Origin: Brevundimonas sp.
Lineage (GTDB): Bacteria > Pseudomonadota > Alphaproteobacteria > Caulobacterales > Caulobacteraceae
Assembly (NCBI GenBank): GCA_012270135.1
Contig: JAAXIW010000222.1
Location: 1-12,627 of the forward strand
Direction: 5' to 3'
Length of the DNA stretch: 12,627 nt
The notes under the pieces are model-generated. The model worked only from the letters and a program-made list of their open reading frames with translations, made no database searches and was not told where the DNA came from. Position 1 is the first letter of the stretch. The number at the start of each line of letters is the position of its first letter. Positions 1 through 6,700 of the stretch are shown piece by piece. The position numbers and the translations under genes were made by a program.

Positions 1-173
1 TGACGAGCGAGCCGGGCGGCGCACGAGTCATCGATGTGATGTCGGCCGAAGCGCGGGCCGACAGCCGATTGACGTCGGCTCGGGGGCTGCGGTTCGGCGG
101 CGACGACTGGCGCATCCGCACCGTCGAGACCGTGGGCGGGCAGGCCATCCTGAACCTGGAGCGAACGTCATGA
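1..173 (+). CDS. GTA head-tail stopper/head closure protein (RcGTA g7-like), 3' end only
   Basis: This is the C-terminal part of a frame that enters from the left edge (first full codon at position 3) and ends at TGA 171-173; about 56 residues are visible. The stretch with FGGDDWRIRTVE followed by a short hydrophobic strand and a terminal Glu-Arg region resembles the end of phage head-tail joining/head closure proteins, which sit below the portal and seal the DNA-filled head before the tail binds. Its identification rests largely on context: it lies immediately before a DUF3168 tail terminator, exactly where g7 lies in Rhodobacter-type gene transfer agents. The stop overlaps the next start in an ATGA arrangement, which suggests translational coupling. 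The N-terminal half and the true start are outside the window. Confidence 0.7.
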   Translation, partial: TSEPGGARVIDVMSAEARADSRLTSARGLRFGGDDWRIRTVETVGGQAILNLERTS

Positions 174-574
174 GCCATGAGCTGGCGCTGCAGAAGGCGC
201 TGATCGCGCATCTGGCCGGCGACGCGGGTCTCAGCGCGCTGCTGGGAGAGCCGGCCCGCATCTGGGACGCGCCACCGATCAAACCGGTCCTGCCGTACCT
301 GCTGATCGGGCGTTGCGAGAGCCGGCCGGTGGCCGCGGACGGCGGCGGTGTGGAACACGCCCTGACCCTGACCGTGGTCTCCAATTTCCGGGGAACCGAA
401 GAAGCCAAGGCCGTGCTGGCGGCTCTGCGCCAGGGGCTGACAGAAGCGGTTCTGGCCGCCGACGGGGTGAGGACGGTCAGTCTGAGGCTGACCTTCGCCG
501 ACGTCTATCCAGCTCCCGACGGGATCAGAACATTTGCGGTGCTGCGGCTGCGCGCCGTCACGGAGGAAGACTGA
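170..574 (+). CDS. GTA tail terminator protein, DUF3168 family (RcGTA g8-like)
   Basis: A 134-residue protein of the DUF3168 family, the usual size for it. In RcGTA the corresponding protein caps the tail tube and joins it to the stopper under the head. Family-like features are an N-terminal helix (LQKALIAHLAGD), a segment ending in RIWDAPP and LPYLLIG, and a central strand with HALTLTVVS. This is followed by a helix around EEAKAVLAALRQGL and a C-terminal strand (FAVLRLRAV). The ATG at 170 overlaps the upstream stop by 4 nt and fits the family's usual N-terminus, so this start is well supported. The gene lies between the stopper and tail tube genes, as in all GTA clusters of this type. Nothing appears truncated. 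Confidence 0.88.
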   Translation: MSHELALQKALIAHLAGDAGLSALLGEPARIWDAPPIKPVLPYLLIGRCESRPVAADGGGVEHALTLTVVSNFRGTEEAKAVLAALRQGLTEAVLAADGVRTVSLRLTFADVYPAPDGIRTFAVLRLRAVTEED

Positions 575-575
575 C

Positions 576-986
576 ATGGCGGCTCAACGCGGCAAGGACA
601 TACTGCTGAAGATCGAGGACGCGCCGGGCGTGTTCACCACCGTCGCCGGGCTGAGAGCCCGCACGATCTCGCTGAACGCGCGAACTGTGGACGCGACCGA
701 CGGCGACAGCGCCGGGCGCTGGAGGGAGTTGCTGGGCGGCGCCGGGGTGAAGTCCGCGGCGGTCGCCGGGCAGGGAATATTTCGGGACGCCGCCTCGGAC
801 GCCCTGATCCGCGAGGCCTTCTTCGACCAGGCGGCGCGGGTCTGGCGGTTGATTGTTCCGGATTTCGGCACGCTTGAAGGGCCCTTCCTCGTCGCCGCGC
901 TGGAATACGCGGGCGAACACGAGGGGGAGGCGACCTTCGCCATCAGCCTCGCCAGCGCCGGCGAAGTGACATTCGGAGCGATCTGA
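576..986 (+). CDS. GTA major tail (tail tube) protein, TP901-1 family (RcGTA g9-like)
   Basis: A 136-residue major tail protein of the TP901-1/phage major tail protein 2 family, the subunit that stacks into the tail tube. The N-terminus (MAAQRGKDILLKIED) is typical: a short lead, then a beta-strand that pairs between rings. It is followed by the diagnostic TVDATDGDSAGRWRELL, matching the family pattern of a 'vd.T...s..rwrEll.gagv' stretch. An in-frame ATG at 534 exists, but 576 is chosen because a good Shine-Dalgarno GGAGGA (562-567) lies 8 nt upstream and the protein then begins as its relatives do. The start follows the g8 stop by one base, and its own stop overlaps the g10 start (TGATG). 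Confidence 0.88.
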   Translation: MAAQRGKDILLKIEDAPGVFTTVAGLRARTISLNARTVDATDGDSAGRWRELLGGAGVKSAAVAGQGIFRDAASDALIREAFFDQAARVWRLIVPDFGTLEGPFLVAALEYAGEHEGEATFAISLASAGEVTFGAI

Positions 987-1279
987 TGGAAGCCAACGGC
1001 GCGCGGGGTGAAGTCGTCGCGACCCTGGCGGGGGATGCGCGGCGCCTGTGCCTGACCCTGGGAGCGCTGGCGGAGATGGAGACGGCGTTGGGCTGTGACG
1101 GCATGGCCGGACTGGCTGAGCGGATGCGCGCCTTGTCGGCGCGAGATATCCTGGTGGTTCTCGCCGCCCTGTTGAAGGGCGGCGGCGAGCGGGATTTCGC
1201 GAACGAGCTTGGGAAAGCCGCCGTCGATCCCCGGGAAGCGGCGGAGGCGGTGGCCAAGGCCTTCGCCGCCGCGACGTGA
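986..1279 (+). CDS. GTA gp10-family tail assembly chaperone (GTA-gp10)
   Basis: A 97-residue protein matching the GTA-gp10 family (a phage tail-assembly-chaperone family). It is a small mixed protein that opens with NGARGEVVATLAGDARRLCLTLGALAEMETALG, quoted here as two adjoining pieces (residues 4-36), and continues with a helical segment including LSARDILVVLAALLKGGG. In siphophages such chaperones bind the tape measure protein during tail assembly and are absent from the finished particle; the same role is inferred here. The ATG overlaps the g9 stop by 1 nt and the stop overlaps the GTG of the next gene (GTGA), so the three genes are likely translated as a coupled set. Full length for the family. 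Confidence 0.85.
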   Translation: MEANGARGEVVATLAGDARRLCLTLGALAEMETALGCDGMAGLAERMRALSARDILVVLAALLKGGGERDFANELGKAAVDPREAAEAVAKAFAAAT

Positions 1280-1455
1280 AGACGCCATGGGGGCCGATGC
1301 TCCGTGTCGCCGCCCAAGGCGGCGTGCAGCCGGCGGATTTCTGGCGGCTGTCGCTGAAGGAATGGCGACTGTTGATGGAGGCGCCGGTGGAGGGCCTACC
1401 CCTCGCGCGGAGCGAGTTCGAACGAATGGCGGAGGCGTGGCCGGATGACCGATGA
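1276..1455 (+). CDS. Small GTA/phage tail assembly chaperone (g10.1-like, TIGR02216 type)
   Basis: A 59-residue frame starting with GTG at 1276 and ending with TGA at 1453-1455. The translation reads VKTPWGPMLRVAAQGGVQP followed by ADFWRLSLKEWRLLME and ends in ERMAEAWPDDR. The Trp-rich core (P.W..ml..A...gv.P..FW.lS..Ew..L) is characteristic of the short phage tail assembly chaperone family found between gp10 and the tape measure in GTAs. Its length is normal for that family. It overlaps the gp10 stop by 4 nt and the tape measure start by 11 nt, so it is probably expressed by translational coupling; no strong Shine-Dalgarno of its own is visible. It is easily missed by gene finders because of its size and GTG start. 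Confidence 0.85.
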   Translation: MKTPWGPMLRVAAQGGVQPADFWRLSLKEWRLLMEAPVEGLPLARSEFERMAEAWPDDR

Positions 1456-1969
1456 TCGGGACAGCAACGAGATCGCGTCGGTCCCTCGCCGCGCGGCCGA
1501 GGCAGCCGCCGCCCTCGAAGGACTCAGGGAGCCCGCTGAGAGGGCGGCCGCCTCCATCGAGGCGGCGTTCGATCGTGCCGGCTCCGGCCTGGCGCGATCC
1601 TTGGCGCGAGCGGCGGCCGACGGGGAAATCTCGCTTGCCGAGCTCGCACGCGCCGTGATGGCCGCGATCAACGCCGCCGGGGGCGGGGGCGGAGGCCTCT
1701 CCGAGGCCATAGCAAGGGCGGCTGGAGCAGTGTTCTCCGGCGCCCGGGCGGACGGAGGACCGGTCGTCGGCGGCGGCGCCTACCTCGTGGGAGAACGCGG
1801 GCCGGAACTGTTCCGGCCCTCCACATCGGGGACGATCGAACCGGCCACGACCCGGGGCGTGACGGTCAATGTCCGGGTCGATGGCGGGGCCGAGGCGCTG
1901 CTGAGATCCGAGGCGCAGATCGCCCAGGCCCTGGCGCGGGCGGTCACGCTCGGCGCTCGCCGGCTCTAG
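1445..1969 (+). CDS. Short GTA tail tape measure protein (RcGTA g11-like)
   Basis: A 174-residue protein identified as the tape measure, which spans the tail lumen during assembly and sets tail length. Residues about 10-75 are Ala-rich and strongly helical (repeated AAEAAAAL, RAAASIEAAF and SLARAAADGE). A six-glycine run follows near residue 80, then a second helix. The C-terminal signature GERGPELFRP at residues 116-125, followed by STSGTI, is the well-known end motif of lambda-type tape measure proteins. Most phage tape measures exceed 500 residues; the RcGTA protein is about 220 as I recall it, so this one is shorter still. It begins inside the upstream chaperone gene (11-nt overlap) and ends in TAG just before a hairpin. 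No frameshift is apparent. Confidence 0.82.
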   Translation: MTDDRDSNEIASVPRRAAEAAAALEGLREPAERAAASIEAAFDRAGSGLARSLARAAADGEISLAELARAVMAAINAAGGGGGGLSEAIARAAGAVFSGARADGGPVVGGGAYLVGERGPELFRPSTSGTIEPATTRGVTVNVRVDGGAEALLRSEAQIAQALARAVTLGARRL

Positions 1970-1973
1970 AAGC

Positions 1974-1990
1974 GGCCGCTCCCAGCGGCC
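1974..1990 (+). terminator. GC-rich hairpin between tape measure and distal tail genes
   Basis: A perfect 7-bp stem GGCCGCT/AGCGGCC with a CCC loop, four bases after the tape measure stop codon. It overlaps a 10-bp self-complementary palindrome at 1971-1980. There is no T-run (only TTA follows), so it is not a classical intrinsic terminator. It occupies the longest gap between genes of the tail cluster and could act as a partial terminator or an mRNA processing/stability boundary. The role is inference; the fold is seen. Confidence 0.4.
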
Positions 1991-2001
1991 TTACGCATCC
2001 T

Positions 2002-2006
2002 GGAGG
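2002..2006 (+). promoter_or_regulatory. Shine-Dalgarno of the distal tail protein gene
   Basis: GGAGG lies 6 nt before the ATG at 2013. Most other tail genes overlap or abut their neighbour, but this gene follows a 43-nt gap with a hairpin, so it appears to rely on its own strong ribosome binding site. The site also fixes the start of the g12-like gene. Confidence 0.75.
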
Positions 2007-2012
2007 TGTTCA

Positions 2013-2642
2013 ATGGCCTTTCACGAGGTGAGCCTGCCGGCGCGCCTTGCGTTCGGATCGACCGGCGGCGTCGAGCGGCGCACCGAGGTCGTAACGCTCG
2101 GCTCGGGTTTCGAACGGCGGTCGACGCCTTGGGCGCAGGGGCGCCGGCGCTATCTGATCGGTGCGAATATACGGGCGCTGGACGACATGGCCGTTCTGAC
2201 GGCTTTCTTCGAGGCCCGGCGCGGGCGACTGTACGGCTTTCGATTCCGCGACTTCGCCGACTTCAAGTCCTGCGCCCCGAGCGGCGCGGTCAGCGCACAG
2301 GACCAGACCCTGGGCGTCGGCGACGGGGTCCGCACGGATTTCCCGCTGATCAAGCGGTACGGCGATGGCGCAGACGCTGTTGAGCGTCTGACCTCCAAGC
2401 CGGTCGCGGGCACCGTCAGGGTCGCCCTGGACGGCGTCGAAGTGGATCCCCCGGCATTCGAAGTCGATCCGACGACCGGCCTTGTCACTCTCGCCGATCC
2501 ACCGACCGCCGGCGTCACGGTGACAGCAGGCTTCGAGTTCGATGTCCCGGTCCGTTTCGACGCTGACCGGATCGACGTGACGCTCGAGAGCTTCGCCGCC
2601 GGACGCATGGCGGCCGTCCCCCTGATCGAGGTGAGGGTCTGA
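2013..2642 (+). CDS. GTA distal tail protein, DUF2460/TIGR02217 family (RcGTA g12-like)
   Basis: A 209-residue DUF2460 protein, normal length for the family, which forms the distal tail ring connecting the tube to the hub. Recognisable family stretches are MAFHEVSLPARLAFGSTGG at the start, the central GRLYGFRFRDFADFKS, and GTVRVALDGVEV. The late VTAGFEFDVPVRFD and the PLIEVRV end also match. This whole pattern is strongly conserved among GTA and related phage tail proteins. The ATG is supported by GGAGG 6 nt upstream and by the typical N-terminus. The stop (2640-2642) is separated from the g13 start by a single base. Nothing unusual is seen in the coding sequence. Confidence 0.9.
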   Translation: MAFHEVSLPARLAFGSTGGVERRTEVVTLGSGFERRSTPWAQGRRRYLIGANIRALDDMAVLTAFFEARRGRLYGFRFRDFADFKSCAPSGAVSAQDQTLGVGDGVRTDFPLIKRYGDGADAVERLTSKPVAGTVRVALDGVEVDPPAFEVDPTTGLVTLADPPTAGVTVTAGFEFDVPVRFDADRIDVTLESFAAGRMAAVPLIEVRV

Positions 2643-2643
2643 G

Positions 2644-3297
2644 ATGCGCCAGATACCGGAAGGGATGGCGGCGTCGATCGAAAGCGGGGCGGCGACGCTA
2701 TGCCATGCATGGTTGCTGAAGCGGGCCGACGGTTTGGAGGCGGGCTTCACCGATCACGACCAGGATCTGGAGATAGCCGGCGTCCTTTGCAGGGCCTCGA
2801 GCGGACTGACCGCCGGCGCGGCCGGGAGCGGTGTCGGTCTCACCCCCGGATCGGCGGCGATCGCGGGCGTTCTCGACGATGACGGCATCAAGGAGACCGA
2901 CCTCGCGGCGGGCCTCTTCGATCGCGCAGAGGTTTCCCTCTGGCGGGTGGACTGGCGTCGACCGGACCTGAGGGTTCGATTGTGGGTCGCCCGGTTCGCG
3001 AAGGTCCGTCGGGAGGGTGAAGCATTCATCGCCGAGCTGGAGGGGCCGCTGGCGGCGCTGGAACGAGTCGCGGGGAGAACCTATGGCCGCGACTGCGACG
3101 CCCAGCTGGGCGACGCTCGATGCATGGTCGATCTCGCGAGCTTCCCCGGCGCATCTTGCGACAAGCGGTGGGCGACCTGTCAAGCGACGTTCGGCAACGG
3201 GGCGAACTTCCAAGGCTTTCCGGACATACCCGGAGACGACTTCCTCACCGCCGTCCCCACGCAGGGCGGACGCAACGACGGCGGGAGCCGCCGATGA
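2644..3297 (+). CDS. Compact GTA hub protein, DUF2163/BR0599 family (RcGTA g13-like)
   Basis: A 217-residue protein with the DUF2163 N-terminal domain (about residues 1-160; GFTDHDQDL is typical) joined to the C-terminal end of the phage BR0599 domain (CDKRWATC, then NFQGFPDIPG). In usual family members roughly 70 or more residues of beta structure separate the RCxVDL motif from the CxKRxxTC motif. Here only SFPGAS-like linker residues (about 165-171) remain, so the protein is shorter than the usual near-300 residues. The four family cysteines survive: C151, C160, C172 and C179. From memory, the RcGTA hub and lambda gpL bind an iron-sulfur cluster through such cysteines, so cluster binding is plausible. 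The stop overlaps the g14 start (ATGA). The reading frame is continuous, arguing against a simple frameshift. Confidence 0.85.
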   Translation: MRQIPEGMAASIESGAATLCHAWLLKRADGLEAGFTDHDQDLEIAGVLCRASSGLTAGAAGSGVGLTPGSAAIAGVLDDDGIKETDLAAGLFDRAEVSLWRVDWRRPDLRVRLWVARFAKVRREGEAFIAELEGPLAALERVAGRTYGRDCDAQLGDARCMVDLASFPGASCDKRWATCQATFGNGANFQGFPDIPGDDFLTAVPTQGGRNDGGSRR

Positions 3298-3758
3298 GAC
3301 GGCGAGTCGTGGCGATCACCCGCGCCTGGCTGGGTACGCCGTACCGGCATCAGGCCAGCGTGCGGGGCGAGGGCGCTGACTGTCTCGGACTGCTCCGGGG
3401 CGTCTGGCGTGAATTATTCGGCTCTGAGCCGGAGCCGACGCCGCCCTATCGGCCGGACTGGGCCGAGGTCGGCGGCGACGAAACGCTGCTCGGGGCGGCC
3501 CGTCGTTGGCTGTGTGAAATCCCGGTCGACGCCTCGCGCGCCGGCGATGTGTTGCTCTTTCGCATGGCCCCGGGTGCGCCAGCGAAGCACTGCGCCATCC
3601 TCAGCGCCGGGTCGTTTGGCGGAAGCGAAGAGCCGCGAATGATCCACGCCTATTGGGGACGGGCGGTGGTCGAGAGCTGGATGGGCGTGTGGTGGCGCCG
3701 GCGACTGGTGGCGGCATTCGCTTGGCCCGAAACGTCGACGGAAGGAGGGGCGGGCTGA
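3294..3758 (+). CDS. GTA tail-associated NlpC/P60 cell wall peptidase (RcGTA g14-like, TIGR02219)
   Basis: A 154-residue NlpC/P60-family cysteine peptidase; relatives cleave peptidoglycan cross-links, helping the tail pass the cell wall during DNA delivery. The nucleophile is Cys30 in GEGADCLGLL. The catalytic His is probably His99 in KHCAIL, and a third polar residue may be His118 in MIHAYW. The N-terminal helix with AWLGTPYRHQ is the usual NlpC lead. There is no signal peptide, as expected for a particle-borne enzyme. The start at 3294 is preferred over an in-frame ATG further upstream because it overlaps the hub stop (ATGA) and gives the family's normal N-terminus. The stop overlaps the next start by one base. 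Confidence 0.88.
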   Translation: MRRRVVAITRAWLGTPYRHQASVRGEGADCLGLLRGVWRELFGSEPEPTPPYRPDWAEVGGDETLLGAARRWLCEIPVDASRAGDVLLFRMAPGAPAKHCAILSAGSFGGSEEPRMIHAYWGRAVVESWMGVWWRRRLVAAFAWPETSTEGGAG

Positions 3759-6700
3759 TGGCGCAGGTCGTATTGGGCGGCGTCGGTCAGGCTCTCGGTG
3801 GCGGGATTGGTCGGGTCATCGGTTCGACTCTGGGCGCAACGATCGCCGGGAGCTTTTTGGCGGGGCTGGAGGCTCCGCGCCAGAGAGGGCCGCGTCTGGG
3901 CTCACTGGCTCTTCAGGGCGCCGCCGAAGGATCGCCGATGGCGTTCATCCTTGGCCGGGCGCGCGTTTCCGGCCAGGTGATCTGGGCGGCTCGATTCCGG
4001 GAAGGGCGCAAGACGTCTTCGGCCGGCAAGGGCGGACCGCGTGTAGTCGAGTACGACTATTCGTTAAGCTTCGCCGTGGCGCTATGCGAGGGCCCGATCG
4101 ACGGCGTCGGCCGCATCTGGGCCGACGGGCAGCCGATGGATCCGGGCGGCGTCACGATGCGGGTGCATCGCGGGACGGAGGCGCAGACGCCCGATCCATT
4201 GATCGAGGCGGTGGAAGGCGAGGCTCCGGCCTACCGCGGGACCGCCTATGTGGTGTTTGAGGATCTGCCGCTCGGCCCCTACGGCAACCGGCCTCCGCAG
4301 CTGGCGTTCGAGGTGTTCCGCAGGCCGCTCGGCGTGGAGCCGACTCTTGAGGACAGGCTGGAGGGAGTTTGCCTGATCCCGGGCGCGGGAGAGTTCGTTC
4401 TGGCGACCGAAGCGATCATGCGCCGACAGGGCCTGACCCGGACAACGCCCGAGAATGTGCACGCCGGCGACGTCCGGACTGACCTTGCCGTGTCGCTGGA
4501 CCAACTGCAGATCCAACTGCCGAATCTGAAGCGGGTCAGTCTGGTTGTGGGCTGGTTCGGTGACGATCTGCGGGCCGGCTGCTGCACCATCCGGCCCGGC
4601 GTGGAGCGACGCGACAAGCCGACGGAGCCCGCGAGCTGGTCAGTGGCGGGCCTGACGCGGGCGGACGCGTACCTGATCTCACAGAACAGCGGAGCGCCGG
4701 CATACGGCGGTACGCCTTCGGACGAGAGCGTGCGCCAGGCGATCGCCGAACTGAAGGCGCGAGGCCTCGAGGTGACGCTGTATCCCTTCGTTTTCATGGA
4801 TGTGGCTCCCGGCAACGGTCTGCCGGATCCCTATGGCGGCGTTGAGCAGGCCGCCTATCCCTGGAGGGGCCGTCTGACCGGCGACGTATCGACGGCTGAT
4901 TTGGACGTCGCGGCGGTGTTTGGCGATGCGGCGGGCTGGGGGCTGCGGCGGCTGGCCCTGCACTATGCGGCCCTCGCCGCGGAATGCGGAGCCGATGGGC
5001 TGCTGATCGGATCGGAGATGCGTGGCCTGACGTGGACGCGCAACACCGTCGGCCAGTTCCCGGCGGTCGAGGCGTTCCGCGCCCTCACGGCGGAATGCAG
5101 ATCCATCGTCGGAACCGGCGTGAAGCTCTCCTATGCGGCGGACTGGTCTGAATACTCCGGATGGCGGGCAGGTGAAGACCTGGCCTTCCACCTCGATCCG
5201 CTGTGGGCCGATCCGAACATCGATTATGTGGGTATCGACTGGTACCCGCCCGTCGCGGACTGGCGGGGTGGAGGCGGTGGTCTCGACGGTGAGTTTTTCG
5301 ACGGGCCGGATGATCCGGACAGCCTCGCGGCGCAGGTGGCCGGCGGCGAGGGATTCGACTGGTTCTACGCCTCGCCAGAGGATCGCGCAGCTCAGGTCCG
5401 GACGGCGATCGTCGATCCGGCTCATGGCGAGGATTGGGTGTTCCGGGTCAAGGATCTGGCGGGCTGGTGGACTCACCACCACCACGACCGCCCCGGTGGG
5501 GCGCGGAACACCACGCCTACGCCCTGGGCGCCGGGGATGAAGCCCGTCAGGTTGACCGAGTTCGGCTGCCCGGCGGTCGATCGCGGGGCCAATGCGCCCA
5601 ATCTGTTTGCGGACGCCAAAAGCTCGGAAGGAAGCCTGCCCCCGTTCTCGACCGGAGCCCGGGACGATCGGATGCAGCGGCGCACGCTGGAAACCGTCCT
5701 GACTCATTTCGCGGAGCCGGCGAACAATCCGGTCTCGCCGGTATATGGCGGCCCGATGCTCGAGGCTGCGGACGCCTGGTGCTGGGATGCGCGTCCGTGG
5801 CCGGCCTTTCCCGCCCGTTCGGATATCTGGGCCGACGCCGGCGCATGGCGGACAGGGCATTGGCTGAACGGGCGGCTGGGCGGCGGAACACGTAATCTCC
5901 TCGCGGAGATGCTCATGCGGGCAGGCCTCGCCGAAGCGGACTTCGACATCGGGAGTTGCCCCGGCGAGGTGGACGGCTACGTCATCGATCGGCCCATGCG
6001 GGTACGCGATGCGCTGGAGCCTTTGCTCGGAGCGCTTGGAATGGTCGCGGCGGAACGTGACGGTCGTGTCGCGCTCGTTGGGAGCGAGCCAGCGGCTCTG
6101 GCGCTGACGGCGGAAGCCTTGTCCCTGCCCGCGGAAGGCGACAGTGTCCGAAACGACCGGACGCTCGAGGCGCTCCCCGGCGCGGCTCGGGTGCGTTTCA
6201 TCGACGGCGACACCGGCTATCAGACCGGATCGGTCGTGATCCGGACGGCAGGCGAGGGTGGCGGGCTGGATATGGACCTGCCCGCCGTTTGTTCGCGATC
6301 CCTGGCGCAGGCGGCGGCGGCCCGAATCCTGGAAACGGGGCGGGAAGACCGCTTGACGGTCTCACTCGGACCGGTGGAGTCGCTGGCGCTGGAGCCGGGA
6401 GATACGGTTCGCGTGGTCGGCGACGAGCGCGACTGGCGAGTCATGCGGACCGATATGGCTGAAAGTCCGTCCGCCGTGCTCGAACCCGTTTCGCAGGTTC
6501 GCATCGGAGAGCACCAAGGCATTCCGTCCGCGCGCGATGGTGTGATCGCGGCTGGCGCCCCCTTCTTTCGCATGATCGCTCTTCCGCCGCGGGTGGACGA
6601 GGGCGGCGACGCCCGACCGATTGCGGTGGTTTCCGCCGAGCCATGGCGACCCATGCGAATCTTCGCCGGCGCCGATCCCGGCAGTCTGACGTCGCGCGGC

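Noticed and set aside
1211..1217. GGGAAAG, identical to the lambda G/GT slippery heptamer, near the end of gp10 whose downstream partner lies in the -1 frame
   Set aside because: The zero frame reads GGG AAA G rather than the required G GGA AAG phase, so the standard -1 slip would not work. The partner has its own overlapping GTG start.
3120..3293. Longer peptidase starting at 3120
   Set aside because: The extra sequence is an off-frame reading of the hub gene; ATG 3294 gives the normal NlpC N-terminus and an ATGA overlap.
3653..3757. Longer N-terminus for the tail-tip protein from an in-frame ATG at 3653
   Set aside because: It would overlap the peptidase gene by over 100 nt, adds residues unlike the family, and a good GGAGG precedes the ATG at 3758.
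5474..5485. His-His-His-His run in the tail-tip protein
   Set aside because: It lies in the natural loop of the TIM-barrel domain and is not an artificial tag; a metal site is possible but unsupported.
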